Shown piece after piece: positions 41,344 through 50,878 of a stretch of 52,743 nucleotides of DNA. The position numbers and the translations under genes are program-made. Below the pieces are notes generated by a model, which had not been told where the DNA came from, did no database searches, and saw only the letters and a list, made by a program, of their open reading frames with translations. This stretch comes from Sulfurovum xiamenensis. GTDB lineage: Bacteria > Campylobacterota > Campylobacteria > Campylobacterales > Sulfurovaceae. Position 1 is the stretch's first letter. Each line of letters begins with the position of its first letter. The DNA is taken from contig NZ_JAQIBC010000003.1 in assembly GCF_030347995.1 (NCBI RefSeq), forward strand, positions 269,565 through 322,307, written 5' to 3'.

Positions 41344-42872
41344 TGGGTTACCTCCAAAATATTTCGTGCATTGATGTTCTGACATTCCACTACCACTTGG
41401 GCAACTGCAAAGATAATGTTATCATTTACACTTGCAATTCTATGGTCAGTTATCTCGAGTAATTCTTCCCGCTTTTTCAGAAGGGTTATCAAAAGTTCTT
41501 CATGAGGAGCATCTGACCATGCCTGGAAGCTGCCACAGGTGTAGCAAGCCAACGGAGCTAGTAATCCGCAGAATCCATAGCTTCCACATTTTCCCAGAGA
41601 ATTAGATTCACTTTCAATACTTGGATCAATGATATCGCTAGAAGGATCATCTGCACGTTTAGCTTGAGATTTATCCGTAAATATAACACCTGCAAATGCT
41701 TGTGCTATTGGAGCAATTTGTAGCGCAACTGCTTTGTCTATGCGTTTTATAATCTCAGGAGTAGTTTGGGTGTATACACCAGCATTTTGAGTGTCCGTAT
41801 GATCGAGGATTTCAGCAATAATAAGTTCACCATGCCCTTCAGCTGCGGCTCTTGTTCCAATTGTTCTTCTAAAACGTGTTGGAGTGATATGGATCTTTTC
41901 CCCAGTTCTTTCTGAGGTTACGTTTAAACTATCGATGACTTTTTGAACTTGGTCAGTTATCGTGTCAGAACTTTTATGATATGCAAACTCTCCAGTCCTT
42001 TGCTGATCTTCTGATGGAAAAAGAGGAGATTGCTCAATATTATCAAGAACCCCAGCAAAAGTTTTTTTGATATTATCACGATAGTCGAATAGTACTTTTA
42101 CTAGAGCAGGAGGCAATAGGCGTTCTTTGAACTCTGATCTTGGCTTTTTTCTGTTTTTTACTCTAGGAATACGGATGATGTATTCTTTGGAATTATCTTT
42201 AACCATTCCTGATAACAGATCGCAGACTTTCATTTGCGCAAACTGTATAGGCCTGGAGCCATAGACCATTAATAGCCAGATGAGTAGATAATCTTCTTGA
42301 GAAATATTTCCATTTGCATAACTGTTGTTAATAGCACTCTGAATATTTTCAAGCTCCAGATCCGTAAAGGGTCCATCATAAGGGTCCATTGTTAAGACAG
42401 CTCTTCCTTTTTCATTACTTTTAAATTTGGTTTCATTGAGATAGCTATAGGCGTCTTTAGATACCCCTGGATATCCCATCTCGTACCACTTTTTTAAAAA
42501 ACCGGACAATGAGCCTAAATACCATTCATGTTGAGCATCTAGGGTACCTCTATAGTTAATTAGATGTGTAGAAGTTATTATAGAAATATCATAGTTATAG
42601 TGTTCAAATAAAAATTGAATTAGTTCTTTTAATCTATTATACATATTAACTGGGTGTTGAACTGCACGATTTTGTAAGTACCATACAAATATTCGTTTTA
42701 ATCCATATTTAATGTTCTGAGATATTTGAAGCACTGAAAAATTAATTATATGCTTTTTTGATATGTCATTGAAAATCCATATTTCATCATTAGGGTTAAA
42801 TATTTGACCATTTTTTGTTTTTGATATAGGTATATAGTGTTTACTAGTTTTGGTTTTTGGTGTGGCCTTCAT
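41340..42872 (-). CDS. Middle tyrosine-recombinase-fold protein (second of trio)
   Basis: 510 aa. The recombinase fold is clear (YGSRPIQFAQMKVCDL; ILDHTDTQNAGVYTQTTP with Tyr), but the usual HxxR box reads TRFR, the first His being Thr. Activity may be reduced or structural. A Cys-rich C-terminal segment (CGSYGFCGLLAPLACYTCG) follows. Starts and stops overlap both neighbours by 4 nt. Confidence 0.88.
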   Translation of the reverse strand: MKATPKTKTSKHYIPISKTKNGQIFNPNDEIWIFNDISKKHIINFSVLQISQNIKYGLKRIFVWYLQNRAVQHPVNMYNRLKELIQFLFEHYNYDISIITSTHLINYRGTLDAQHEWYLGSLSGFLKKWYEMGYPGVSKDAYSYLNETKFKSNEKGRAVLTMDPYDGPFTDLELENIQSAINNSYANGNISQEDYLLIWLLMVYGSRPIQFAQMKVCDLLSGMVKDNSKEYIIRIPRVKNRKKPRSEFKERLLPPALVKVLFDYRDNIKKTFAGVLDNIEQSPLFPSEDQQRTGEFAYHKSSDTITDQVQKVIDSLNVTSERTGEKIHITPTRFRRTIGTRAAAEGHGELIIAEILDHTDTQNAGVYTQTTPEIIKRIDKAVALQIAPIAQAFAGVIFTDKSQAKRADDPSSDIIDPSIESESNSLGKCGSYGFCGLLAPLACYTCGSFQAWSDAPHEELLITLLKKREELLEITDHRIASVNDNIIFAVAQVVVECQNINARNILEVTQ

Positions 42873-44170
42873 TTTTTGTCTCCAGTATCTTTATAAGATC
42901 TGTTTAGTTGTTCATTGCCCATTTCCAAAATAACTTCATTGGCTTTTGTCTGCGTATGACGTTTTGTATAGGTTGCTGCACTGTTTGAACTTTCAGACCA
43001 TCCCATCAATTGTGATCGTATTTTCTTTTCTTTTTCTTCAGATATGTTTTTCTCATCCATTTTAGCAGAAAATCTATCGTTCCATGAGTGTCGAAGAATA
43101 TGTGGTGTTAAATTTTTAAGTATCTCAGGTGAAAACTGTTTGATCTTATTAAAAAGTTTATTCACGGCAACTAGACTGAGTGGTGAGCCAGATTTATCTG
43201 CAACAAATAAGTATTCATGTTTTTTAGACTTTGGCAGCAATTTTCTGTGTTCAATAATATAATTTTCTGTTAAAGAAATAATTTTTTTTGGTATTGCAAG
43301 TTTACGTCCAAGTGTTTTCACCAATGGTTGTGTCACTCTGGGATCTTGAGGGTCATCAGGTCGTCGTACCAATTGAACAGTTTCAGCTCTGAAATCAATA
43401 TCAGATATTTTAATACTTAGCAGTTCTCCTTTACGGAGTCCAAATGTATAAAGCCATAAGATGATCAGCTCATTTCTAACTTTTGTAAATTCGCTTTTCC
43501 AGGGATTGTCGGGTGAGTTACGATTAATAATAGACAGCAGCACATCAGTTGATTCATCAGATAACCCCATTGGAGCTTCACTGGATGAACCTGAAGAGGA
43601 GCTTGGAATACGTGATGTCATAGTGGTCTTGACTTGACTTTGAGATTCTCTCAGTATGTTTAGGATTGGATCTGATTCAGCTAGTCGCGCCATATGTACA
43701 TTAGCGATCCAAACTAGAAAATCTCTGATCTGTCTAATCCTTTGAGCAACGGTATCACTTCCCACTGTTTTAAAACAATTAGTAGAATCTTTAGATCGAA
43801 ATGCTTCTAAAGACTTCAGTGTAAGAGATTGTTTTTGATTTTCAGTTTTTACCTCTTCTCTGATATCCTCCAAATAAAGTTTACAGAGGTCACAAAGGTA
43901 TTCTATTTCATGTAAGTGAAGTATTTTTCCTTGATCAATTCTATTCTCAAGATCTATACCATTGATCTTGTAGTTCTTTAAAAACAGTTTCAGGATAATT
44001 AAATGTCTCAGTACCTGTTCAATGGTATTGGCAGCATCACCTTTGGATCTATGTTGAGTAATAGAAAAAAGAGTACTCCAGTAATCAGGAAACCCAGTTT
44101 CATTGTCTATCAGCATTGGGAGTCTTTCCCCAGTACTAAACATGACTTTTTTTATAGTGTAAGGCATCAT
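42869..44170 (-). CDS. Tyrosine recombinase (first of trio)
   Basis: 433 aa. Full catalytic set: Arg in LRKGELL, HILRH, Trp in MGWSES and Tyr in TYTKRH. It is the first gene of the module, starting 105 nt inside the right terminal repeat; TATAGTGTAA just before the ATG repeats part of the end motif, so the recombinase may regulate itself. A second ATG follows the first immediately. Confidence 0.92.
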   Translation of the reverse strand: MMPYTIKKVMFSTGERLPMLIDNETGFPDYWSTLFSITQHRSKGDAANTIEQVLRHLIILKLFLKNYKINGIDLENRIDQGKILHLHEIEYLCDLCKLYLEDIREEVKTENQKQSLTLKSLEAFRSKDSTNCFKTVGSDTVAQRIRQIRDFLVWIANVHMARLAESDPILNILRESQSQVKTTMTSRIPSSSSGSSSEAPMGLSDESTDVLLSIINRNSPDNPWKSEFTKVRNELIILWLYTFGLRKGELLSIKISDIDFRAETVQLVRRPDDPQDPRVTQPLVKTLGRKLAIPKKIISLTENYIIEHRKLLPKSKKHEYLFVADKSGSPLSLVAVNKLFNKIKQFSPEILKNLTPHILRHSWNDRFSAKMDEKNISEEKEKKIRSQLMGWSESSNSAATYTKRHTQTKANEVILEMGNEQLNRSYKDTGDKK

Positions 44171-44228
44171 ACTTATTTCCAGTTTTTTTGTTATACATTA
44201 TAGCACAAATGGAAATAAGTTGATAAAA

Positions 44229-44240
44229 AGTGTAAATAGT
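44229..44240 (+). repeat. Inner right-end motif AGTGTAAATAGT
   Basis: Opposed to the outer right repeat 35 bp away, mirroring the 137/161 pair at the left end. Confidence 0.55.
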
Positions 44241-44274
44241 GGTTTAAGTCCTATATATTGGGAAGTTAGTTTAT

Positions 44275-44287
44275 AGTTATTTACACT
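44275..44287 (-). repeat. Right terminal inverted repeat of the element
   Basis: AGTTATTTACACT, exact reverse complement of 137-149. It lies 17 nt from the ssb stop, so the insertion left ssb intact. Confidence 0.65.
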
Positions 44288-44303
44288 TGTATTTTAGTAT
44301 CGA

Positions 44304-44801
44304 TTAAAACGGTATTTCATCTTCATTGATGTCAATTTCTGGAATGTTTGACGTAGGTTGCGGTGCAGCTTTTGGAGCAGACGGTGCAGGTTGGCTATAG
44401 CTGTCATGCGATGGAGCATCATACCCTGATGGTCCACCTTGGCTATATCCGTTATCACCCATAGGTGCTGCTTCGTCTTTTCCTCCTAGCATTTGAAGGT
44501 TTTCTACTGTAACTGAGTGTCTACTTCTTTTGCTTCCGTCTTGTGCTGTCCACTGATCTAGCTTCAATCTTCCGTCTACTAAAACTTTGCTACCTTTACG
44601 TAAGTACTGATTTGCAATTTCAGCCGTTCTTCCAAAAAAAGTAAGATCGATAAAGAGAACTTCTTCTTTTTGTTCACCAGTTGCAGATTTGAATTTACGT
44701 GAAGTTGCAATGGCAGTATTACCGATGGCACTTCCACTTTGTGTATATTTAATCTCAATATCTCTAGTGAGGTTTCCGGCTAAAATGATCTTGTTGTACA
44801 T
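44304..44801 (-). CDS. ssb: Single-stranded DNA-binding protein
   Basis: 165 aa. OB-fold core (MYNKIILAGNLTRDIEIKY, VDGRLKLDQW), disordered Gly/Pro/Gln-rich linker, and the conserved acidic tip DEIPF that docks replication proteins. AGGAG precedes the ATG. It follows rpsF by 25 nt on the same strand. rpsR, expected next, is replaced by the element end. Confidence 0.98.
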   Translation of the reverse strand: MYNKIILAGNLTRDIEIKYTQSGSAIGNTAIATSRKFKSATGEQKEEVLFIDLTFFGRTAEIANQYLRKGSKVLVDGRLKLDQWTAQDGSKRSRHSVTVENLQMLGGKDEAAPMGDNGYSQGGPSGYDAPSHDSYSQPAPSAPKAAPQPTSNIPEIDINEDEIPF

Positions 44802-44826
44802 AAGGTGGCTCCTAATCTATGGTTGA

Positions 44827-45207
44827 TTATGCTTCTGTCGCTTCTGCTTCAGGTGCTTTTGTCTCTGTCGTACCTTTGTTTGCTTCTGCTACAAGTTTCT
44901 CAAACTGTGCGATCTCTTTGTTTTTAGTATATTTCACAGTTAAAAACTTAATGATATCTTCGTTGATCTTAAGATTTCTCTCAAGTTCTTGGATCGTTGC
45001 ACCTTCTGCTTTATAGAAAAGAACAGTATAGTAACCTCTGTTATGTTTTTCTACTTGGTATGCAAGTTTTCTCATACCCATGTCATTCGTACCAACTAGC
45101 TCGGCACCTTCTTTAGCAAGAACATCTTTTACTTTCGCAATTTGTGCTGCAATCTCTTCTTCTGTAAGTGTAGGTTTAACTACAAACAGTGTTTCATAAC
45201 AAGTCAT
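44827..45207 (-). CDS. rpsF: 30S ribosomal protein S6
   Basis: 126 aa. YETLFVVKPTLTEEE at the N-terminus and GMRKLAYQVEKHNRGYYTV are typical of S6. A Glu/Ala-rich tail ends the protein. It is first gene of the rpsF-ssb operon. Its promoter and leader (45208-45310) reappear in front of the element-borne rpsR. Confidence 0.98.
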   Translation of the reverse strand: MTCYETLFVVKPTLTEEEIAAQIAKVKDVLAKEGAELVGTNDMGMRKLAYQVEKHNRGYYTVLFYKAEGATIQELERNLKINEDIIKFLTVKYTKNKEIAQFEKLVAEANKGTTETKAPEAEATEA

Positions 45208-45286
45208 ATTGTTTCCTTTTGGTTTAATAGCCCATGTATACAGCTGTCATTAGCTGTCCAAAAATGAGCAAGAATTTTGGAAGCGA
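45208..45286 (-). promoter_or_regulatory. rpsF leader RNA (candidate S6:S18 autoregulatory leader)
   Basis: Outer stem GCTCAT (45264-45269) with ATGGGC (45230-45235), inner stem ACAGCT/AGCTGT (45252-45257 with 45240-45245), then CTATTAAACCAAAAGGA. The outer stem and binding region are shared with 910-986. The -10 TAAACT lies directly upstream. Confidence 0.65.
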
Positions 45287-45416
45287 TAGTTTACTATATT
45301 ATTTCTTAGTTGCACATTAGAGAGGGATCTACATCTTTTTTCGGTCCTAAACTTAAAATTAATAAATATTTTTGTATGATTTAATAAAGTTAATTTATTA
45401 CAGAAGGTATTACAGT

Positions 45417-46142
45417 ATGGAAAGAAGAAATTTTTTACGGTTATCCGCTACATCAGCCATGGCAGTAGCTATTGCTCCATCATTGATCACTCAAAGACTT
45501 TATGCCGAAGATGGAAGTTTGTTTCAACCTTTTGAGAAGGTACAACTGAAAGACGCTGAAGGAAATCCTATCAAAGCTTCTGCGTTAGCTGTTGAGGAAA
45601 ATTATGTATTCAATTACCCGTATGTAGGTACACCGGCTATCATGGTCAATCTTACTTCACCGGCAGAAAAGGATATTGAACTTACAGCTGAAGATGGTAC
45701 AAAATATATCTATAGGGGAGGCGTAGGTGCAAAGGGTACGATCGTTGCCTATTCTGCTATCTGTCCACATCAGCTCACACACCCTCAGCCTGAGATGAGT
45801 ATGTTCCATTATATAGATGAAAAAGGTACAACAAAAGCTTACAGTGGTGGCGCATTTGTATGTATGTCCCATCTGTCAAGATTTGAACCTAAACAAGGCG
45901 GGAAAGTAGTAGGCGGACCGGCTACTCAAGGTTTGGCTTCTATTATTTTAGAAGTGGATGCAGAAGATAACATCTGGGCAGTTGCCGTATTGGGTCCGGT
46001 GAAGTTCCAGGATTACTTTGATGCCTTTAAAGATGAGTTTAAAAAGTTCTATGGGAACAGAAGAAAAGCTAAAAAACTTACGAAAGAAGAGACAAAAGTA
46101 CAGACACTTAAAAATTTTTCTGCTGATATCATTCGACTATAA
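45417..46142 (+). CDS. Tat-exported Rieske [2Fe-2S] protein
   Basis: 241 aa from the ATG at 45417 (AGAAGG upstream). Tat motif ERRNFLRLSA and a hydrophobic core lead the protein to the periplasm. Rieske ligands CPHQ and CMSH lie near residues 120 and 155. A charged C-terminal tail follows. It is followed by an FccB-like flavoprotein, so it may transfer electrons in periplasmic sulfur oxidation. No cytochrome b or c1 partner is adjacent, making a bc1 subunit less likely. Confidence 0.82.
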   Translation: MERRNFLRLSATSAMAVAIAPSLITQRLYAEDGSLFQPFEKVQLKDAEGNPIKASALAVEENYVFNYPYVGTPAIMVNLTSPAEKDIELTAEDGTKYIYRGGVGAKGTIVAYSAICPHQLTHPQPEMSMFHYIDEKGTTKAYSGGAFVCMSHLSRFEPKQGGKVVGGPATQGLASIILEVDAEDNIWAVAVLGPVKFQDYFDAFKDEFKKFYGNRRKAKKLTKEETKVQTLKNFSADIIRL

Positions 46143-46145
46143 AAG

Positions 46146-46219
46146 TAAGCTATAAGATGATGATGTAGCACATCAACATCTTATTAGGTGTGGGATCCAC
46201 ATCTGCATGTAGCTTTTTG
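46146..46219 (+). terminator. Hairpin with T run behind the Rieske gene
   Basis: AAGCTA/TAGCTTTTT enclose ATAAGATG/CATCTTAT. The final T run fits an intrinsic terminator, though the stem is long and interrupted. Confidence 0.5.
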
Positions 46220-46344
46220 TTATATCTTCAAAATTATTCATTACACTCTTCAGAATAGTTGATTCAAAGAAAACTTTTGTCATAATAGAGTTACTTTATA
46301 TGATGTAAAGTGATCAACAATATACCATTTTAGGAGGAGACATT

Positions 46345-47709
46345 ATGGCAATGAATAGGAGAGACACATTTAAACTTGTCGGTGTTGCTGCAGCAGCTGC
46401 AGCAATGCCGAGTATTGCGACAGCTAGCGAGAAAAAATCAACCGCAAAGAAGACAAGTGGCAAATCAGTTGTAATTGTAGGTGGTGGTTTTGGTGGGTTG
46501 ACCATAGCTAAAGCACTTAGAAAAAAAGATAAAAACATTGAAGTAACCGTGATCGAGAAAAACAATATCTTCATGGCTTGTCCTTTTTCCAACACACTGC
46601 TTGGCGGTCTTGATGGTGTCAGTTTAGACACGTTTGTAGGTGACTATTTCCAGCCGGCTGGAAAGTATGGTTATGATTTTGTACATGCGACAGTGACGTC
46701 TATCGATAGAAAAGCTAAGACGGTGACAACCACTGCGGGAGATATCGCTTATGATATTCTTGTCCTTTCTCCTGGTATCGCTTATGATTATGAAAAACAA
46801 TTCCCTACTTGGTCTTCCGAAAAGATCGCAGAAGTTTCACAAGCTTGTCCCGCTGCATTGATGCCAGGAAATGAACACATTGCGCTGAAACGGCAACTTG
46901 AGAATATGGATGACGGTAACGTGATCATCATACCACCAGCAACAGGAAAGTATAGATGTCCTCCTGCACCGTATGAGAGAATAGCTATGGTAGCGAATTA
47001 TCTCAAGAAGGAAGGTATCGAAGGGAAAGTGATCGCACTGGATACAAGAAACGGTAAATTTGCTAAAGGGGCAGCGTTTCAAGAGTCTTGGAAAGATATC
47101 TTCCCGGATATCATTGAGTATCACGGTTTGACCGAGGTCGTGGATATCGATACGGAGAAAAAAGTCGTTACCTATAAAGTGTTTGAAGATGAAGCGGATG
47201 ATGAAGGTGTATTGAAGACAGAGAAGTATGAAGTGTGTAACCTTATACCTATCAACAAGTGTTCGCCTGTTGTGGCTATGGCCGGTATTGAAGTCGATGG
47301 TGCAGGGTATGCAATGATGGACGGGTATAGCTTCAGATCCAAGACAGATTCAAATATTTATGTGATCGGGGATGCGGTGACACATGCCATACCACCAAGT
47401 GGACAGACAGCTATATGGGCAGCACACAGAGCAGCAGGACAGATCACTGATCAATTGAACGCCAAAGCAAATGATCCTAAAGCAGGTCTTCCGGCTAAAG
47501 CGGCAAATGTATGTTATTCTATGGTAAGTGGAAAACCAGAAGAGGCGATCATGGTGACACATACCTTTACAGCAGATCCAAGCGGTAAGCTGGTAGGTAA
47601 AGGCAATGTGCCTAAGCCAAAAGACGGTGGCGGTAAGTTCAGATCCAAAGGTACGGCAAAAGCGACTAGAGAGTGGTTTGGTGGAGTAATGAGAGAACTC
47701 TTCTCTTAA
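46345..47709 (+). CDS. fccB: Flavocytochrome c sulfide dehydrogenase flavoprotein-like oxidoreductase
   Basis: 454 aa. Tat signal (NRRDTFKLVGVAAAAAAMPS), FAD-binding VVIVGGGFGGLTIAKAL, two redox Cys in FMACPFSN and NKCSPVV, and CPPAPYERI, all as in FccB/SoxF. It likely oxidises sulfide in the periplasm and passes electrons to a c-type cytochrome, which is not encoded next to it. AGGAGG precedes the ATG. Sulfide:quinone reductases are related but lack the Tat signal. Confidence 0.85.
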   Translation: MAMNRRDTFKLVGVAAAAAAMPSIATASEKKSTAKKTSGKSVVIVGGGFGGLTIAKALRKKDKNIEVTVIEKNNIFMACPFSNTLLGGLDGVSLDTFVGDYFQPAGKYGYDFVHATVTSIDRKAKTVTTTAGDIAYDILVLSPGIAYDYEKQFPTWSSEKIAEVSQACPAALMPGNEHIALKRQLENMDDGNVIIIPPATGKYRCPPAPYERIAMVANYLKKEGIEGKVIALDTRNGKFAKGAAFQESWKDIFPDIIEYHGLTEVVDIDTEKKVVTYKVFEDEADDEGVLKTEKYEVCNLIPINKCSPVVAMAGIEVDGAGYAMMDGYSFRSKTDSNIYVIGDAVTHAIPPSGQTAIWAAHRAAGQITDQLNAKANDPKAGLPAKAANVCYSMVSGKPEEAIMVTHTFTADPSGKLVGKGNVPKPKDGGGKFRSKGTAKATREWFGGVMRELFS

Positions 47710-47732
47710 TAGGTCATCTTTTTAATGATTTG

Positions 47733-47758
47733 CACTCATCTTTGAGGGATGAGTGTAA
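47733..47758 (+). terminator. Weak hairpin behind the fccB-like gene
   Basis: GCACTCATC and GATGAGTGT pair around a 7-base loop, with no T run. It may end transcription inefficiently between convergent genes. Confidence 0.4.
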
Positions 47759-47863
47759 TCAGCTACCAGTGTAGCCTCCTTTACTCAAACCCTCAAATCT
47801 AAATACAACTTATTAAAAACCTTAACCTATTAAATTTTCCAAAAATAAAATAAAAATTATGTT

Positions 47864-48841
47864 TTACAGATAGCCCTGCAGCTTGATCAGCATACTGTAG
47901 ACCAATACCTCTTTTTGCGTACCCGGCGCCTTTTTGATGAGTATCTCACTCTCCAGTAAATGTTCAAATATTTTCAGCAATGCCGCGGATTTTACACGTA
48001 AAGCCAACTGTGCTTTTTGTTCTTCTATCTGTTTAGGCAGTTTGTATCCAAGTATAGCCGCTGAATCGACATGTCCATGGAGTTTGATATAGGCATGAAA
48101 GAGGAAGATCTGATTGACAAAATATTGTGTGGAGCGAAGCAGTGACGCTTCATCTTCTCCCAGTTCAAGCAGTTTGGTAATGGTTGCCGTGATAGGCTTT
48201 TTGTTAAAAAGGTCTATGAGCAGTTGTTCTGTTGCCAGAGGTGCGGTCGAGTAGACAAGTCTATCGATATCTTTACTGGTCACTTTCATACCCAGTATGG
48301 CAAGTTTATCCAGTTCGTTGGCACAGAGTGCCAGGTTGTTATTGAGTATGAGCATCAGATGCTGGAGGGCATAGTGATCGATGTCAAGCTGTATCTGCTG
48401 TGCTTTTTGTTGTAGCATCGCTATACCGTCACGTATGTTCGGTTCGAAAAACCGTACCCATACTCCGCCTTTTTTCTCACTGAAAGCCGCTTGCATACTC
48501 TTTGCATCTTTGGGAGCACCTGCATAACCGTAAAGAAAGTAGTTGTCTTCACTTTTGTTGGCAAGTTCTATGAGTATATCGAGCTCTTTTTTGGGTATTT
48601 TCTTATCGTGTTTGACCACTACAAGATTTGTACCACCAAACAGAGAGGTTTGGGAAAGAAAATTCTTAGCCTGTTCAAAATCCCATTCGTCGTGGTAGAG
48701 AGTGAGCATACTCTCTTTTGCATCGGTTTTTTTGATATAGGTATCGATGTAATGGTCCACAAGGTAGTCATTTTCACCATAAAACAATACAGATTTAGGA
48801 AAAGCCTGTTTGAGTTTCTGGTCAAATTCTCTTTGGTACAT
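47864..48841 (-). CDS. holA: DNA polymerase III delta subunit
   Basis: 325 aa. The AAA-like clamp-loader delta layout is visible (FPKSVLFYGENDYLVDHYI at the N-terminus, LCANELDKLAIL mid-protein, helical C-terminus). Delta opens the sliding clamp in the clamp loader. Its ATG shares an A with the rnr stop (TAATG), so translation is coupled. Confidence 0.9.
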   Translation of the reverse strand: MYQREFDQKLKQAFPKSVLFYGENDYLVDHYIDTYIKKTDAKESMLTLYHDEWDFEQAKNFLSQTSLFGGTNLVVVKHDKKIPKKELDILIELANKSEDNYFLYGYAGAPKDAKSMQAAFSEKKGGVWVRFFEPNIRDGIAMLQQKAQQIQLDIDHYALQHLMLILNNNLALCANELDKLAILGMKVTSKDIDRLVYSTAPLATEQLLIDLFNKKPITATITKLLELGEDEASLLRSTQYFVNQIFLFHAYIKLHGHVDSAAILGYKLPKQIEEQKAQLALRVKSAALLKIFEHLLESEILIKKAPGTQKEVLVYSMLIKLQGYL

Positions 48842-50811
48842 TAGGCTAACTCCATGGCATCTTTACTCAATTTTTCAACGAATTCAACCATGATGATGGC
48901 TTGAGGGATATTGACTTCATTGATCCTGACCCTGACTCTGTCAAAAAGCATCACATTGTCCCCTTTAAGATGCACCGTAACACCTTTGATCTCGCCTAAG
49001 AGTACGGCTTTGGCACTCTCTTCAACTTCGACGATCTCCGCTTCGAAAGTCTCACCCAAGTGTGTGGCTGCCCAACGTGCGAATTTACGGTCTCTAAAGT
49101 CCCATTCTGCTTTGGTTGCATCTCTCTCAAGTTCACTGACCCTTGCACAGAGCGGTTCGATATTTCTTAGCAGATAACTTGCCTCTTCGGGTTGATCACG
49201 CAGTTGTGTCTTGATAAGACGATGCAGTATCAGGTCGGCATATCTACGTATGGGTGAGGTAAAGTGGCTGTAGTGACTGAATCCCAGTCCAAAGTGCCCC
49301 ACATTTTGTGCCGAGTAGCTTGCACGCCGTAACGCTTTAATGACCATAGCATCCACTTCGGAGGAAAGATTCATTTTTGCTGCTTCTTTTTGTATGGCAC
49401 GTATAAGAGAAGGTGCATCTTCATACTCTTCCACATAAAGACCAATGGCCGCAAGTTCAGTCAGTAACGCTTCCATCTTGGCAAGCTGCGGTGGTTCATG
49501 GATACGGAAGATACTGTCACCTTCACCTGTAAAACGTTTCGCTGCAGCCTGGTTGGCTAAAAGCATACATTCTTCTATGAGCGAATGTGACGGTGTACCT
49601 GTTTCTATCTCTGTACTGACCAGCAAATGTGAAGCATCGATCGTGAGCTTGGTCTCTTCAGACCTAAAATCAAAGCCGTGCTTGAGCCTTTCATTACGCA
49701 ATTTGACGGTGATTTTCTGTAAAGGAAGCAGCCATGTGAGGATCTGGGCTACGGTATCGGTAACTCCTTCTGTTCCATTTTCCAATATAGCATCGATATT
49801 GTCATAGTTAAAACGGTGCTTTGAGTGGATGATCGCTTCAAAGAACTCTTCTTTGATCGGTTTTAGGGTAGTCCTGTCCAAAGCTATCTTCGATACGAAG
49901 GCAAGCCTGTCTACTTTAGGTTTGAGTGAACAGATGTTCTCACTGAGCTCACGGGGGAGCATAGGAAAAGATTTGTGCGGCAGGTAGGTGGTGAAACCTC
50001 TTTTTTTGGCCTCTTTGTCTATATGGGTAAAGAAAGGCACATAGTGACTGACATCAGCGATCGCTACATAAAGGGTATACTCTTCCATATCAAAATAGAT
50101 AGCATCATCAAAATCTTTTGCGGTCACGGGGTCGATCGTACAGAAATCAAGATGTGTAAGATCCACACGGTCAGAATGTTCTGCTTTGGTGACTTCTACT
50201 TCAACCTCCAGTGCATCAGTGACACACGCTGGCGGGAATTCATCTTCACGCTCATAAAGGGCCAGTGAGATCTTCTCATCGACCATAGGGTCATCGAGGG
50301 TTCCCATCACTTCAAGTACTTTATCTGTATCAATATCTACTTTGAGTACCATACCTAGTTTGAATGCCTTAAGGTCCATACCTTCCATGACAGCATGGGT
50401 TGGTAATCCTGTACGGATGTCTAGAATAAGAAAATTATTTGATTCATCCCTGTGTGTATAAGCGATCGTAAAGAGATGGGCTTTTTCTATGACAAGCTGT
50501 ACTTTGCCACTGGCACGTCCACGTCTGGCGATGACCCGTTTGGCAACGACCACATCTCCATGCTTTGCGCCCCGAAGATCATCGGGTTCAATCAGCAGGT
50601 CTCTTTGCTCTTTGAACTCTGCTTCCACATACCCTTTGCCATCTTTACCTATGTAGAGTCTACCGACACGATAGATGGATTTAAGTTTCCAAAGCCCGTC
50701 TACTTCTTCAATGGCACCCAATTGCTGTAGTGCCTGAAAACTGTTCTGGTCTTCTTGTTCGATGTCTGAAATGAGACACCCGTTGATAAGTTGTATGGCA
50801 AATGGGGACAT
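48841..50811 (-). CDS. rnr: Ribonuclease R / RNB-family exoribonuclease
   Basis: About 656 aa from the ATG at 50811. N-terminal cold-shock-like segments, RNB catalytic motif DPVTAKDFDDAI with Mg-binding Asp residues, SPIRRYADLILHRL, and a short S1 domain at the C-terminus. It degrades structured RNA 3' to 5'. The tail basic region of longer RNase R proteins is missing, as is usual in this phylum. Confidence 0.93.
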   Translation of the reverse strand: MSPFAIQLINGCLISDIEQEDQNSFQALQQLGAIEEVDGLWKLKSIYRVGRLYIGKDGKGYVEAEFKEQRDLLIEPDDLRGAKHGDVVVAKRVIARRGRASGKVQLVIEKAHLFTIAYTHRDESNNFLILDIRTGLPTHAVMEGMDLKAFKLGMVLKVDIDTDKVLEVMGTLDDPMVDEKISLALYEREDEFPPACVTDALEVEVEVTKAEHSDRVDLTHLDFCTIDPVTAKDFDDAIYFDMEEYTLYVAIADVSHYVPFFTHIDKEAKKRGFTTYLPHKSFPMLPRELSENICSLKPKVDRLAFVSKIALDRTTLKPIKEEFFEAIIHSKHRFNYDNIDAILENGTEGVTDTVAQILTWLLPLQKITVKLRNERLKHGFDFRSEETKLTIDASHLLVSTEIETGTPSHSLIEECMLLANQAAAKRFTGEGDSIFRIHEPPQLAKMEALLTELAAIGLYVEEYEDAPSLIRAIQKEAAKMNLSSEVDAMVIKALRRASYSAQNVGHFGLGFSHYSHFTSPIRRYADLILHRLIKTQLRDQPEEASYLLRNIEPLCARVSELERDATKAEWDFRDRKFARWAATHLGETFEAEIVEVEESAKAVLLGEIKGVTVHLKGDNVMLFDRVRVRINEVNIPQAIIMVEFVEKLSKDAMELA

Positions 50812-50878
50812 GGTCAAAAACTCTCTTCAATGGTCTGTAAAGTAAACGGTAGTGTCACTTTCATGAAGAGTTATTATA

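Larger units (their letters stand above)
137..44287. mobile_element. About 44-kb integrative element splitting rpsF-ssb from rpsR
   Basis: The element lies between ssb (44304) and the partial rpsR (101), genes that normally form one operon with rpsF. Seen directly: a 13-bp terminal inverted repeat at both ends, a four-gene recombinase module at the right end (38801-44170), base composition more AT-rich than the flanking core genes, and an intact extra rpsR just inside the left end. Cargo comprises hydrogenase structural, sensor and maturation genes, sulfate assimilation genes and a small cassette region. The element class (Tn554-like or strand-biased circularising) is inferred from the recombinase order and sizes. 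Nested insertions are possible: an end-like motif also occurs near 6398. Confidence 0.75.

Noticed and set aside
1-44303. tRNA or tmRNA attachment site for the element
   Set aside because: No tRNA-like fold was seen at either boundary; the insertion point is between two protein genes.
45417-46142. Rieske subunit of a cytochrome bc1 complex
   Set aside because: No petB/petC-like genes follow; the next gene is an FccB-like flavoprotein after a terminator-like hairpin.
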